Source: Holosporales bacterium
Lineage (GTDB): Bacteria > Pseudomonadota > Alphaproteobacteria > UBA3830 > JAIRMZ01
Length of the DNA: 37,400 nucleotides
Reading direction: 5' to 3'
NCBI GenBank assembly: GCA_031255325.1
Contig: JAIRST010000027.1
Coordinates: 1 to 37,400, forward strand
The first letter of the stretch is position 1. Every line of letters starts with the position of its first letter. Below the pieces are notes generated by a model, which saw nothing but the letters and a program-made list of their open reading frames with translations, did no database searches and was not told the DNA's origin. Shown here one piece after another: positions 16,189 through 25,317 of the stretch. A program made the position numbers and the translations under genes.

Positions 16189-18672
16189 ATGCGTTATACT
16201 TCGTTTGCATTTTTATTTATTTTTATAGGGCTTAAAACTGCCTTTGCAGATCCTGTGGTCGTCAGCTCCAATGATCACAATGTTTTGGAAAATGAAGAAG
16301 AATTGCTTGCAAAAGTATTTGGATCGAAGCGAGAGAAAAAAGATGTTTTAATGGAATTTAATTTATTGCTCGATGGGGAAAAAGTTGGGGAAATTATGGT
16401 TATGATTGGAGGAACGAATAAAGTTCTTGCCAAATCCATAAAAGAAGCACTGGTCGACTATTTAGCTGAGGAGGAAATAAAGAAGATAGATGCGGCAAAA
16501 GACGAGAATGGATTCATCTCATTTGAAACTTTGGATCTTTTAAAACTAGATACGAAATTTGATGCGACCAAACTTCAGGTGGAAATCAACGTTCCAGTGA
16601 ACCTAAAAAAGACTAGAGGTATAGAAATAGGTTCAAAAGGCCGTAAAGAAAAGCCTAATGTTACGCCCGCGACTTTCAGTGGATTCACTAATGCACATTT
16701 TTCCAATACCTCACATAGTGGAATGTATAAATCAAACAGCAGAACATTGATTCTGACTCCAGTCATTAATCTTTTGGGAATAACGCTTGAAGGAGAGTGT
16801 TCTTATGAGCAAGATTCAACTTCTAGTAAAAGACGATTTAAAAAGGACTATACAGCACTTGTTTATGATTGGCCAGAAGAAGCTTTGTTATTCCAGATAG
16901 GGGATATATTCAGTCATTCTGTGGATTATCATAGCGTGCCAAAAGTTTTTGGTTTTAGTTTCTATAGAAATTCCCTTTTAAAAAGTGGAGATGACCTTAC
17001 TAATGATATTCCTGTAACTTTGCTAAGACAAAGTACAATTGAAGTATACGTAAATGACGCATTAGTTAAGACTAAGACTAATGTAGCGCCCGGAACATAT
17101 ATCTTAAATAGTATTCCATGTACTTATGGCTTTAACAACGTAAAGATAAAAATCATTGACGACGCGGGAAGAGAGCAATTTCTTAATGCTAACGTATTTC
17201 TTGATAGTTCTTTCGTTAGAAAAGGAGAAAGCTCTTACGGGCTGACTATTGGATATCCAGAAGCAAGCAATAATAAAAAAAACTTTGTTACCTCCGCGTT
17301 TATCAAATATGGATTAATGGCGGCGATAGAGTGTCAGTTGGGAATTCTACTCAACAGAATTGGAAAAACTGTTTCCGCAGGAATAAAAAATAAAAATATA
17401 CTTGGATTCCTAGAAGGAAAGTACGCTCAAAGTAAATACAAAGAAGGGAATATTCAGCCAGAGGGAAAAATTTTTAGCCTTTCCTACATATCGCCATCTT
17501 GGAAAGTTATATTCCCTATTAATCTTGGAATTTCTGTAGAAAAATCTGATCAGTTTTTTTATCCTTATCTTAACACTCTAAAAGATACTAAAGAAGATTC
17601 TGGTAGCTTTTTAAGTCAACAAAAGAACAGAAACGGAGGACATAGTGCTATGCGATGCTCTTTATTTATCAGCGATTTTTTGGGTCTAAACCTTGGCTTT
17701 AACTATGGTGTAGAAAAAAGCTCGGATAACACTCAAAACAGATTTTCTGTTAATGCAACGAAATACATTGCATTTAATAACGAGATCTTTAGCAGCATTC
17801 AACTGCATTGCTCTTTCGAACAAGTCCTTACGCGTGACAAAAAAGCAGATAGAATATTTAGCTTTACTGGCTCTGTTCCCCTAAAGGGCGGTACGACATT
17901 ATCGACGAGAGGCAATAACAAAAGCAGCTATGATTCTTCCATTTCTTATCAACCTCATGATAATGGTTTTGGGTATAATGCGTCTTTTAATAAAAACAAA
18001 GAGTCCAAATCATATATTGCTAATACGAGTTATCGTCATTCACGGTTTAGAGCCAATTTGAATTACAATAGAACAAGCAACTCTTCTCATACAACTCAGG
18101 TTGGATTGGGAACAGGTTTGTTTTTCGTTGATGGGGTGGTTGCTGTAGCGGGAAATGACACAAGTGATGGGGGGTTTGTTATCGTAAGGCCGAAAGGGGC
18201 ATTAGCAAATGAGAATCTTAAGTTCCTCAATAGTTCTGCTGAATCGGGCATTTTAGGAGGAGCTGTTTTATCAGCAGGTAAGAATATAAATTCTTTTCGT
18301 TTGGATTTAAATGAGCTGCTAGACAAAGAGGTGGATCAGGATACGATTGTCGTTCACGGATATTATAAACGAGGTGCTTTAGCAGAAATTTCTGCTGAAG
18401 GAAGTTACATCGCAAAAGGTAAATTACAGGATGCACAGGGAGCAGCAATCACTCTTGCAAGTGGATTTGCTATCTCAAAAACAAATACAGAAGCAGCTCC
18501 TGTTCAATTTTTTACAAATGATGAAGGTATTTTCGCTATAACTAATCTTAATCCCGGGAAGTACAAAGTTACCGTAAATGTGGAGGGGTATGAGGATTTT
18601 GAGATCGAAATACCAGAGTCTGCAGAACAGTTTATTGATTTAGGAACGATCACATGCAAGGATTCTCAATAA
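16189..18672 (+). CDS. fimbrial outer-membrane usher
   Basis: Ushers are outer-membrane pores that accept subunit-chaperone complexes and assemble pili. The ATG at 16189 gives a clean Sec signal peptide (MRYTSFAFLFIFIGLKTAFA). Next come an N-terminal domain (VLMEFNLLLDGEKVGEIMV), a long alternating beta-barrel region, and a plug/barrel segment with TIEVYVNDALVKTKTNVAPG and YILNSIPCTYGFNNVKIKI, matching the usher pattern V-x-V-N-G ... GxYxLxxLP. The C-terminus has a regulatory-like beta domain, TNDEGIFAITNLNPGKYKV. At 827 aa it is near the length of class 5 (CfaC/TcfC) and archaic ushers. A GTG at 16135 would extend the frame by 18 residues; neither start has a good ribosome-binding site. Base composition is visibly AT-richer than mtaB. 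No chaperone gene is adjacent. Confidence 0.82.
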   Translation: MRYTSFAFLFIFIGLKTAFADPVVVSSNDHNVLENEEELLAKVFGSKREKKDVLMEFNLLLDGEKVGEIMVMIGGTNKVLAKSIKEALVDYLAEEEIKKIDAAKDENGFISFETLDLLKLDTKFDATKLQVEINVPVNLKKTRGIEIGSKGRKEKPNVTPATFSGFTNAHFSNTSHSGMYKSNSRTLILTPVINLLGITLEGECSYEQDSTSSKRRFKKDYTALVYDWPEEALLFQIGDIFSHSVDYHSVPKVFGFSFYRNSLLKSGDDLTNDIPVTLLRQSTIEVYVNDALVKTKTNVAPGTYILNSIPCTYGFNNVKIKIIDDAGREQFLNANVFLDSSFVRKGESSYGLTIGYPEASNNKKNFVTSAFIKYGLMAAIECQLGILLNRIGKTVSAGIKNKNILGFLEGKYAQSKYKEGNIQPEGKIFSLSYISPSWKVIFPINLGISVEKSDQFFYPYLNTLKDTKEDSGSFLSQQKNRNGGHSAMRCSLFISDFLGLNLGFNYGVEKSSDNTQNRFSVNATKYIAFNNEIFSSIQLHCSFEQVLTRDKKADRIFSFTGSVPLKGGTTLSTRGNNKSSYDSSISYQPHDNGFGYNASFNKNKESKSYIANTSYRHSRFRANLNYNRTSNSSHTTQVGLGTGLFFVDGVVAVAGNDTSDGGFVIVRPKGALANENLKFLNSSAESGILGGAVLSAGKNINSFRLDLNELLDKEVDQDTIVVHGYYKRGALAEISAEGSYIAKGKLQDAQGAAITLASGFAISKTNTEAAPVQFFTNDEGIFAITNLNPGKYKVTVNVEGYEDFEIEIPESAEQFIDLGTITCKDSQ

Positions 18673-18674
18673 GC

Positions 18675-19490
18675 ATGATCAGAAAATCTATAGCGCTTAT
18701 ATTTTTTTTGTTCTTCAATGATAGCCACGCAACGGAGGTGGCGCATGCCCATTTAGATAAATACGATGGTATATTTGAAATCAGGTCTCAAGGACATGTC
18801 GTTGGAAACTTTAAGGTAAGTATTAAAAATGATGGGAAAGTCGCTAAAGAAGGTGAAGAATCCATAGCCTTTACCATACAATTAGAAGATATAAGATTAA
18901 GCACAGATATAACTGGCGTTAACAAATTAAAATGTTCCCATGAAGGCGGCGCTGATCAAGAAATAAATTTACTATCGAAAGATGGAAAATATAGGACGGA
19001 GGATATTCATATTCCTTTAGCTAAATCTTTTTATTCTCAAAAAAGGAATGGTGAATTTAGCGTTACATTGACTTTTCAATTAAGAGGGGTTCCTATTGTA
19101 TTTGATAAAGTTGATATAATAATTGTCCCAGAAATAAATATTGCAGCTGACCGTGATACAGTCGATTTTGGAACATTGTTTTACGATAACAACAGAGTCT
19201 ACGGACCCAATAGAGAAGTTATCCTCTATTACAAAATACTCAATAATGGAAAATGTTTCATTTCTAGCAGGAATGGTTTTTGTTTAAAGCATCCTAATGG
19301 AGATTTGATCGAGTATGCGATCGGAAAAGGCGAATTAGCATTCATTAACCAAAACATAACAATGTTAACGTTGGACGCTCACGGGACAACGTATCGTTTG
19401 GAACTTAATGTCGATAGTTACTCCAGAGATATCCCCTCTTCTGGCAATTACCAAGATTCTCTTACTATATCTTTCTTACCAAATGAATAA
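18675..19490 (+). CDS. secreted two-domain protein, possible fimbrial tip adhesin
   Basis: I recognise no named family. The ATG at 18675 begins 2 bases after the usher stop and gives a signal peptide (MIRKSIALIFFLFFNDSHA); ATG 18654 would overlap the usher. The mature part looks like two beta-rich halves, about residues 25-155 and 158-271. The second begins with INIAADRDTVDFGTLF and ends in SGNYQDSLTISF, resembling the terminal strand of spore-coat-U/Csu and CS1-type pilins (G-x-Y-x-D-x-[LV]-T-[IV]). A cysteine pair in GKCFISSRNGFC could form a disulfide. In class 5 fimbrial operons the usher is followed by a two-domain tip adhesin, which fits this position. It lacks the arginine/lysine and strand pattern I would expect of a PapD chaperone. 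The function is inferred. Confidence 0.75.
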   Translation: MIRKSIALIFFLFFNDSHATEVAHAHLDKYDGIFEIRSQGHVVGNFKVSIKNDGKVAKEGEESIAFTIQLEDIRLSTDITGVNKLKCSHEGGADQEINLLSKDGKYRTEDIHIPLAKSFYSQKRNGEFSVTLTFQLRGVPIVFDKVDIIIVPEINIAADRDTVDFGTLFYDNNRVYGPNREVILYYKILNNGKCFISSRNGFCLKHPNGDLIEYAIGKGELAFINQNITMLTLDAHGTTYRLELNVDSYSRDIPSSGNYQDSLTISFLPNE

Positions 19491-19724
19491 TGATTGATTG
19501 TATGCGTTAAATATAAGATTTTTCGCTTAAATAGCAATTAGTAAGGGATTGATATGAGCTAACTATACCAACGCCACATGCAACAAAACATGACCTATGC
19601 TTTCCAACGTTCCTGACCTGATTCTCTTACCTGGAACACAGGTATGATAGGCTCTTTCTTAAAATTTCCTATATTCTATTCAATAGTTAATTATACTGGT
19701 GATTCTTGAAATCTTAATATTTTA

Positions 19725-19800
<76 letters not shown>

Positions 19801-19819
19801 GTAATAAACCTGTAAGGTT

Positions 19820-19848
19820 CGTATAAAAGATCAATGAAAAAAAGTCCA
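19820..19848 (-). promoter_or_regulatory. probable tRNA-Phe promoter
   Basis: On the minus strand TGGACT (19848-19843) and TATACG (19825-19820) are spaced by 17 bases, with the tRNA-Phe 5' end 19 bases further on. Each box matches the sigma-70 consensus at 4 of 6 positions. Confidence 0.35.
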
Positions 19849-19852
19849 GCTT

Positions 19853-20026
19853 TTACTCATTTTCTTCTTGGGACACGGGAAAACTTATGTCTTTATCGTC
19901 AGGTTTTTCATCCGTTTGTATGCGATACGTTCCTTTAAACCACCGATTCAAATCAATGAGCTGGCACTCTTTTGAACAAAAAGACACACTACCTTGTATT
20001 TTTTTTCCACAAATAGGACACTGCAT
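19853..20026 (-). CDS. yacG: YacG-like zinc protein (DNA gyrase inhibitor family)
   Basis: A 57-aa cytoplasmic protein. CPICGKK at the N-terminus and FCSKECQLIDLNRWF form a four-cysteine zinc site (C3, C6, C17, C21), and the CQxIDLNRW signature is that of YacG, which in E. coli binds GyrB and inhibits gyrase. The spacing between the cysteine pairs is shorter than in E. coli, as in alphaproteobacterial members. The ATG at 20026 follows GAGG by 10 bases; an upstream in-frame start (20083) would overlap ogt. Divergent from ogt with 35 bases between start codons. Confidence 0.85.
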   Translation of the reverse strand: MQCPICGKKIQGSVSFCSKECQLIDLNRWFKGTYRIQTDEKPDDKDISFPVSQEENE

Positions 20027-20061
20027 AAGAGCATACCTCTTAAAAATTAAGGAAGTGTATA

Positions 20062-20610
20062 TTGAAAATCCGTTTCGTTCCAAGACGCTTTCCTATAGTG
20101 GAAAGCACAATCCAACGTTATGGGTGTATTTTCCCTTCACCTATTGGTGAAATGTTGACTCTTTATGCAGGAGACGGAATCGTAGCTCTTGCTTTGACAG
20201 AAGAACGAGGGCGAACGCAAGTTATACAGAATCTTACCAAGTCTTTTGGTGAAATTTCCTTTAAGGAAGGAAATCCTTCTGCTTTTTTTGGCCATATAGA
20301 AAATGGTATTCGATCTTGCATGATAGGCTTTCGTCACGAATCGTTTTTTGCTTATGGAACATCATTTCAAGTGCTTATATGGCAAACTCTTATGACAGTC
20401 CCTTTTGGAAAAACGCTTAGCTACAGTGCCTTAGCAGAAAAAGTAGGATATCCACGCGCTGTGAGAGCTGTGGCTTCCGCTGTTGCCAAGAATCCATTAG
20501 CGGTCGTTATTCCATGCCACCGTATTATAAATAAAAATGGAACTGTTGGGGAATTCCGTTGGGGGGCAAAGACAAAACAGAAGCTTTTAGAGCTGGAACG
20601 AAAAGAGTAA
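20062..20610 (+). CDS. ogt: methylated-DNA-protein cysteine methyltransferase
   Basis: A suicide repair protein that transfers the methyl group of O6-methylguanine to its own cysteine. The active-site motif IPCHRII has the acceptor about C152, preceded by the helix-turn-helix arginine-finger region YPRAVRAVASAVAKNPLAVV. At 182 aa it is a stand-alone Ogt-type protein, without the Ada N-terminal domain. The start is TTG at 20062 after AAGGAAG. The gene may be coupled in transcription with rlmH, 39 bases downstream. Confidence 0.92.
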   Translation: MKIRFVPRRFPIVESTIQRYGCIFPSPIGEMLTLYAGDGIVALALTEERGRTQVIQNLTKSFGEISFKEGNPSAFFGHIENGIRSCMIGFRHESFFAYGTSFQVLIWQTLMTVPFGKTLSYSALAEKVGYPRAVRAVASAVAKNPLAVVIPCHRIINKNGTVGEFRWGAKTKQKLLELERKE

Positions 20611-20649
20611 AAGATACGTACATCTTGGCATTAGAAGAAGAGAGACAAT

Positions 20650-21108
20650 GTGCAGAAAGTCATTATTCGAGCTATTGGCTCCTTAAAATCTCCATTTCAA
20701 GAGCTTTTTGAAGAGTTTCGAGAGCGTTTGACCTTTTCTCTTCATGTCGATGTAATTACAGTGAAGAAAAAGCTCCCGAAAGATTATGCTAAAAGACAAG
20801 AAGGAGAGGCTATTCTGCGAAGTTTGCCTGCTGGATCCGTTCTTGTGGCGTTAGATGAACATGGAGAGAACTTCTCTAGTAAGCGTTTTGCAGAATGGAT
20901 CATTGCCTGGATGGAACAGGGCAGTCCTCTTGTTTTTGCCATAGGTGGGGCAGATGGTTTGGATGCGGCTGTCTTGGATCGGGCGCAGAAGAAAATTGCT
21001 TTTGGATGTATGACTTGGCCTCATCAGCTGGTGCGTATAATGCTTATCGAACAGCTGTATCGAGCCCAACAAATAGCGAACAATCATCCCTATCATCGCA
21101 CAGAATAA
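20650..21108 (+). CDS. rlmH: 23S rRNA methyltransferase RlmH
   Basis: A SPOUT-class methyltransferase that makes m3-pseudouridine 1915 in helix 69 of 23S rRNA. Diagnostic blocks are LVALDEHGENFSSKRFA, FAIGGADGLD (SAM-binding knot) and a C-terminal TWPHQLVRIMLIEQLYRAQQ followed by NHPYHR, all standard for RlmH (SPOUT knot). At 152 aa it has the exact family length. GTG start at 20650. The stop overlaps the first bases of a hairpin. Confidence 0.96.
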   Translation: MQKVIIRAIGSLKSPFQELFEEFRERLTFSLHVDVITVKKKLPKDYAKRQEGEAILRSLPAGSVLVALDEHGENFSSKRFAEWIIAWMEQGSPLVFAIGGADGLDAAVLDRAQKKIAFGCMTWPHQLVRIMLIEQLYRAQQIANNHPYHRTE

Positions 21109-21130
21109 ACCCCACGTGAAAATGGGGTTT
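21107..21130. terminator. hairpin between rlmH and marR
   Basis: AAACCCC (21107-21113) pairs with GGGGTTT (21124-21130) around a 10-base loop, between two convergent genes. There is no T tract on the plus strand, so it may be a weak or bidirectional terminator. Confidence 0.5.
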
Positions 21131-21145
21131 ACGCGCAATTAAGTT

Positions 21146-21595
21146 TTATCGGCGAATTAAGAATTCTGACCAAAAAGCTTCCATTTGCCGTAGAAGATTT
21201 GTAGCATTCTGTAAATCTGCTAATGGAATATTTTTCTCGATAAAGATAGTTACCTGACGATTCATTGCGGCATCGAACTTCTTGTAAAAATCGAGGCCTC
21301 GTGCAGAAAGTTTTACAACAATAGCACGACGATCATGAACAGATACTTCTTGATCGATATATCCATTTTGGATCATTTTCCTAAGATTATAAGAAGCATT
21401 TGATCCAAGATAATATCCACGGTTCGTCAATTCACTAACTGTAAGCTGAGATTTGCCAAGATTGTACAAAATTAAGGCTTGTACATTATTCATATCGTGA
21501 ATTCCCTGGCGATCAAGTTCGTTTTTAACGACTTCCAGAAAAAGTCGATGCAATCTTTCAATAGATGAAACTGTGTCTAAATAAAGATCTTTCAT
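21146..21595 (-). CDS. MarR-family transcriptional regulator
   Basis: A winged-helix repressor of the MarR type, 149 aa from ATG 21595, which follows a strong GGGGGAA ribosome-binding sequence. Visible are a dimerisation helix (YLDTVSSIERLHRLFLEVV), the recognition region LTVSELTNRGYYLGSNASYNL, and the wing SVHDRRAIVVKLSARG with the conserved D-x-R. The reading frame stays open for 79 codons upstream, but that stretch is AT-rich noise. Divergent from proC, so it could control the proline operon or itself; the ligand is unknown. Confidence 0.88.
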   Translation of the reverse strand: MKDLYLDTVSSIERLHRLFLEVVKNELDRQGIHDMNNVQALILYNLGKSQLTVSELTNRGYYLGSNASYNLRKMIQNGYIDQEVSVHDRRAIVVKLSARGLDFYKKFDAAMNRQVTIFIEKNIPLADLQNATNLLRQMEAFWSEFLIRR

Positions 21596-22043
21596 AAATT
21601 TCCCCCCGTTCTTAAAAATATTTCTAAAACCTTTGAAGTTTTCGCACGTTTTCTTTAAATTGTCAATCAAAAAATTAATTTTTATGCATGTTTTTTTTAT
21701 TAGTAAAATTAAACGAATGTTAGTATGGAATATAATAATTGAATCTATAAATATTTTTATATAAAAAAGCACGCACAAAATACTTTTTTTATTTAATGTG
21801 TAATTTTTCTTGTATCTCTTTAGGATGAGCAATCCTTGTTGGATTTTAATTACGTTTACTCCTTGCTTTGTATTTATTCCAATAAAATTTTTTTAAAATC
21901 TAATACGATACCCTTTTACGATTTTAAAACTTTATGGTAAATCGTGCTAGGATTTTATACAATTGTCAATCTGCATTGCTGAAAATTATTTCTCTTTATG
22001 ATACATTTACTATTTGGTTATAGAAAATCGCAAGAGGGGCCTC
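21596..22043. promoter_or_regulatory. divergent marR/proC intergenic region
   Basis: A 448-base, very AT-rich spacer without a gene. A possible proC promoter is TTGTCA (21963-21968), 18 bases, TATTTC (21987-21992). An inverted repeat ACGATTT...AAATCGT (21918-21924 / 21939-21945) lies just upstream of it, and AATCC-TTGTT-GGATT (21831-21845) further up. Either repeat could be a regulator site; which one binds MarR, if any, cannot be told. Confidence 0.4.
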
Positions 22044-22838
22044 ATGAATATTCTTCTTATAGGATGTGGAAATATTGGTGGAGCTTTGCTTAAGCTTTGG
22101 GTAGCTTTAGATGTTGCTGATAAGATCATCGTTGTGCAACCCAGCTTGTCATCTGCTTGTGATTTTGATCAATACAGTAAAGTTGCATTTGTCCGCGATG
22201 TGCACGCTATTCCCAAAGATTTTTCTCCAGACGGAATCGTTCTAGCTATCAAACCTCAAATAGCAGCTTTTGTTGCACCTAATTTATGTTCCTATATGGA
22301 AAATGCTATTTTAATATCTATGCTTGCAGGCACTTCATTGAGCAGACTAGAAGACTTAACATCTCATAAAAGTAAAATCATCAGAATGATGCCAACAGTT
22401 GCTATCAAAACGCAACAAAGTGTTAATCTTGCTTTTGCCAACAGAAACGCGAACCACGATAGCAGAAGCATTGTGAAAAAAATAATAGAAATATCTGGGG
22501 AAATTATTTGGGTCAAAGAAGAGAAACATATAGACATTTTAACACCTATCTCTGGGGCAGGTCCTGCATATTTTTTCCTATTGGCGGAAATTCTAATAGA
22601 GGAAACGATTAAATTTGGAATAGATGAAAATATAGCGCGTTCCATCATTCAACGACTATTTATAGGAAGCGCTAGCATTGCCGCTCATACCGCAAATTTT
22701 GCTTCTCTAAGACAATCGGTCGCAAGCAAAAAGGGGGTTACAGAAGCGGCGTTGGAAATTATGTCTTCTGGAATGCGCGCTGTTATACAGCACTCTCTGC
22801 AAAAAGCCCTAATACGTCTAAAAGAACTGCAAAGATGA
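22044..22838 (+). CDS. proC: pyrroline-5-carboxylate reductase
   Basis: Last step of proline synthesis: reduces pyrroline-5-carboxylate to proline with NAD(P)H. The Rossmann motif GCGNIGGALL is at the N-terminus, and VLAIKPQ, MLAGTSLSRLE, RMMPTVAI and LTPISGAGPAYFFLLAE are the expected ProC blocks. The ATG at 22044 follows AGAGGGG and is preferred over an in-frame start at 22014. Length is 264 aa. First gene of proC-proB-proA; its stop overlaps the proB ATG by 4 bases. Confidence 0.94.
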   Translation: MNILLIGCGNIGGALLKLWVALDVADKIIVVQPSLSSACDFDQYSKVAFVRDVHAIPKDFSPDGIVLAIKPQIAAFVAPNLCSYMENAILISMLAGTSLSRLEDLTSHKSKIIRMMPTVAIKTQQSVNLAFANRNANHDSRSIVKKIIEISGEIIWVKEEKHIDILTPISGAGPAYFFLLAEILIEETIKFGIDENIARSIIQRLFIGSASIAAHTANFASLRQSVASKKGVTEAALEIMSSGMRAVIQHSLQKALIRLKELQR

Positions 22839-23905
22839 AAATTGTTATAAAAATAGGAACACAAAGTCTTCTGTCAGAACAAGGCACTCCACGAGAATCT
22901 GTGTTCAACGCGTTGGTAGAACAGATCGTGCACCTTAAAAAAGATAAGCACAAGATCGTTCTTGTAAGTTCCGGAGCGGTTTGCCTGGGGAGACAGGTTG
23001 CAAGGCATCTTTTAAATAAAGAGTACGGAAGCTCTATTGGCGAAAAGCAATTGCTTGCTTCTTTAGGGCAGCATGAGCTTATGGGTGTATATGTCTCTTT
23101 ATTTAAACAATATGGAATAGCTGTTTCTCAGGTATTACTGACAAAGCAAGATTTTGAAACGAGAAAGAAATACTTCAACATTAAAAGAATATGGGAAGAA
23201 TTATTTTTTAATAACAGGATCATTCCCATCGTCAATGAAAATGATAGCGTTGCCATAGAAGAGCTTATGTTTACGGATAACGATGAGCTGTCTGGGCTGA
23301 TCGCTTCTCAAATTGGCGCAGATAAGCTGATAATCCTCAGCAACGTGGAAGGGGTATATGCAGGACCTCTGACAGACAAAGGCCCCAAGCTTCTTCCCAT
23401 GATAGATCCTAAAACCAATTGGCCAACGATTTCTATTTCTAAAAGTACGCATGGGCGTGGCGGCATGTTCAGTAAGGTAAACACGGCGCGTCGTGTTTCT
23501 GCCGTTGGGGTGACAACTCATATAGCAGGCGCAGCACATCCCCATGTGCTCGAAGAAATAGTGGCCGGTAAACAGGTGGGAACGGTTATCCCTCCATCTA
23601 AAAAAGAATCGAGCCTTAAAAGGTGGATCGCTTGCAATGGGGGCCATGCAGAAGCAGCCATTATCATTGATCATAAATTATGCGCTCTTTTAAAAAACAA
23701 AAGCGAAGAAGTTAGCCTTTTACCAGTTGGTATAAAAAGCTATACAGGAAGATTTAAAAAGGGCGACATCATTAAAATTATGTCGTTAGAAGGTAACACT
23801 GTGGGAATAGGTGTGGCACGGTATGGAGACAAAAAGCTGAAGGAGTTTCTTGGTCAAAAAAATAAATCGATGTTTATCCATTGTGATTATTTACATGTTT
23901 TTTAA
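22835..23905 (+). CDS. proB: glutamate 5-kinase
   Basis: First step of proline synthesis: ATP-dependent phosphorylation of glutamate. An amino-acid-kinase domain is at residues 1-250 (VIKIGTQSL, VLVSSGAVCLG, VNENDSVAIEELMFTDND and GRGGMFSKVNTA), followed by a C-terminal PUA domain (LPVGIKSYTGRFKKGD...) as in full-length proteobacterial ProB. 356 aa. Translationally coupled to proC through an ATGA overlap. Confidence 0.95.
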   Translation: MKIVIKIGTQSLLSEQGTPRESVFNALVEQIVHLKKDKHKIVLVSSGAVCLGRQVARHLLNKEYGSSIGEKQLLASLGQHELMGVYVSLFKQYGIAVSQVLLTKQDFETRKKYFNIKRIWEELFFNNRIIPIVNENDSVAIEELMFTDNDELSGLIASQIGADKLIILSNVEGVYAGPLTDKGPKLLPMIDPKTNWPTISISKSTHGRGGMFSKVNTARRVSAVGVTTHIAGAAHPHVLEEIVAGKQVGTVIPPSKKESSLKRWIACNGGHAEAAIIIDHKLCALLKNKSEEVSLLPVGIKSYTGRFKKGDIIKIMSLEGNTVGIGVARYGDKKLKEFLGQKNKSMFIHCDYLHVF

Positions 23906-23917
23906 GGATAGATAACC

Positions 23918-25168
23918 ATGACGGTTCTTGATCACATCAAACGAGCCAAAAAGCTCAGTTACGAAGCGGTTTCTTTAAAGGCTGCTCTGCGCGATCGTGT
24001 TTTATGCTCCTTAGCGCAAGAGCTGCATGCTTCAACCGATGTTATCATAGCGGAGAATGCTAAAGATTTGGCCGCTCTTGCTCCGAATGATCCAATGTTC
24101 GATCGGCTATTGCTTAACAAAACAAGGATAGAAAATATCGCGACAGACATAGAAAAAGTAGCTACTTTACCTTTTTCTTTGGGACAGGTATTAGAACACA
24201 AAATCATGCCAAACGGGTTAATCCTCGACAAGGTCTCGGTGCCGTTAGGAGTTGTTGCTGTTATTTATGAATCTAGGCCTAATGTGACCTTAGATGTTTT
24301 TTCTTTATGTTTTAAATCTGGAAACAGCTGTGTTTTAAGAGGTGGCAAGGATGCTTTTTACAGTAATGTTATGTTAGTAAAAATTATTCAAAAAGTTTTG
24401 ATCACCTATGAGATTGATCCAGACTTTGTGTACCTTCTGCCTCCTGAACGAGAAAATATAAAAATTCTGTTAAAGGCAACTGGATTCGTGGACATTTGTA
24501 TTCCTAGAGGAGGCCAGTCCCTTATTGATTTTGTCAGAAACAACGCAAGAGTCCCTGTGATAGAAACAGGAGCCGGCATCGTGCATACTTACTTTGATAC
24601 AGAAGGAGATATAGAAAAAGGTGCAAAAATTATCAACAACGCAAAAACGCGCAGAGTCAGTGTCTGTAATGCTCTTGATTGCCTTATCGTACACAAATCC
24701 AGGCTAAAGGATTTATATAGCTTGATTGCGCCTTTGCAAGAATCTGGCGTCGAAGCCTACGCTGATAGAGCCGCTTACACTATACTATTATCAAAATATG
24801 CGCAGCCGCTCTTGCAGCTAGCTACAGCTAATGATTTTGGTAAAGAATTTCTTTCATACAAAATGTCGATAAAAACAGTGGATTCCGTTGATGAGGCCAT
24901 TGAGCACATAGGGAAGTATACTTCAGGACATAGCGAGGCTATCATCACCGAAAATCCAGATACAGCGCAATATTTTGTTGATAGAATCGATGCAGCGGCG
25001 GTTTATATCAATGCATCCACTGCTTTTACAGATGGTGCTCAATTCGGTATGGGGATAGAAGTAGGTATTAGCACTCAGAAACTCCATGCACGAGGCCCTA
25101 TGGCTCTAGAATCCTTAACGAGCTATAAGTGGATCATTCACGGCGCAGGACACATTCGTTCTTGTTAA
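23918..25168 (+). CDS. proA: glutamate-5-semialdehyde dehydrogenase
   Basis: Second step of proline synthesis: NADPH reduction of glutamyl-5-phosphate. 416 aa. Blocks VPLGVVAVIYESRPNVTLD, SGNSCVLRGGKDA and the catalytic cysteine region RRVSVCNALDCLIVH identify ProA. The C-terminus DAAAVYINASTAFTDGAQFG and ISTQKLHARGPM is also standard. ATG at 23918 follows AAGGATAG. A CATTGG-TTG-CCAATG hairpin at 25192-25206 lies just after the gene. Confidence 0.96.
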   Translation: MTVLDHIKRAKKLSYEAVSLKAALRDRVLCSLAQELHASTDVIIAENAKDLAALAPNDPMFDRLLLNKTRIENIATDIEKVATLPFSLGQVLEHKIMPNGLILDKVSVPLGVVAVIYESRPNVTLDVFSLCFKSGNSCVLRGGKDAFYSNVMLVKIIQKVLITYEIDPDFVYLLPPERENIKILLKATGFVDICIPRGGQSLIDFVRNNARVPVIETGAGIVHTYFDTEGDIEKGAKIINNAKTRRVSVCNALDCLIVHKSRLKDLYSLIAPLQESGVEAYADRAAYTILLSKYAQPLLQLATANDFGKEFLSYKMSIKTVDSVDEAIEHIGKYTSGHSEAIITENPDTAQYFVDRIDAAAVYINASTAFTDGAQFGMGIEVGISTQKLHARGPMALESLTSYKWIIHGAGHIRSC

Positions 25169-25191
25169 TAAATGTGGCTTTAGAAATGAAG

Positions 25192-25206
25192 CATTGGTTG
25201 CCAATG
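25192..25206 (+). terminator. possible terminator of proCBA
   Basis: A 6-bp stem CATTGG/CCAATG with a TTG loop, followed by TTATTGTATTT. It sits 24 bases after the proA stop. The stem is short and the T tract broken. Confidence 0.3.
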
Positions 25207-25317
25207 TTATTGTATTTGAGACAAAAAAATAAATATCTCTAAAAAGTCAAGAAGAAACTATCATAACACGCATCTTTGTTGCACCTTTTAGGAAAACCCT
25301 ATTAGCGATTGATGTCG

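Noticed and set aside
18675..19490. PapD-type periplasmic chaperone identity
   Set aside because: It lies downstream of the usher and ends in a pilin-like strand; I cannot see the chaperone's conserved N-terminal Arg and G1-strand pattern. Not fully excluded without structure prediction.
23201..23674. 157-aa minus-strand frame inside proB
   Set aside because: Antisense shadow of a conserved gene; Cys/His/Arg-rich composition without a family.
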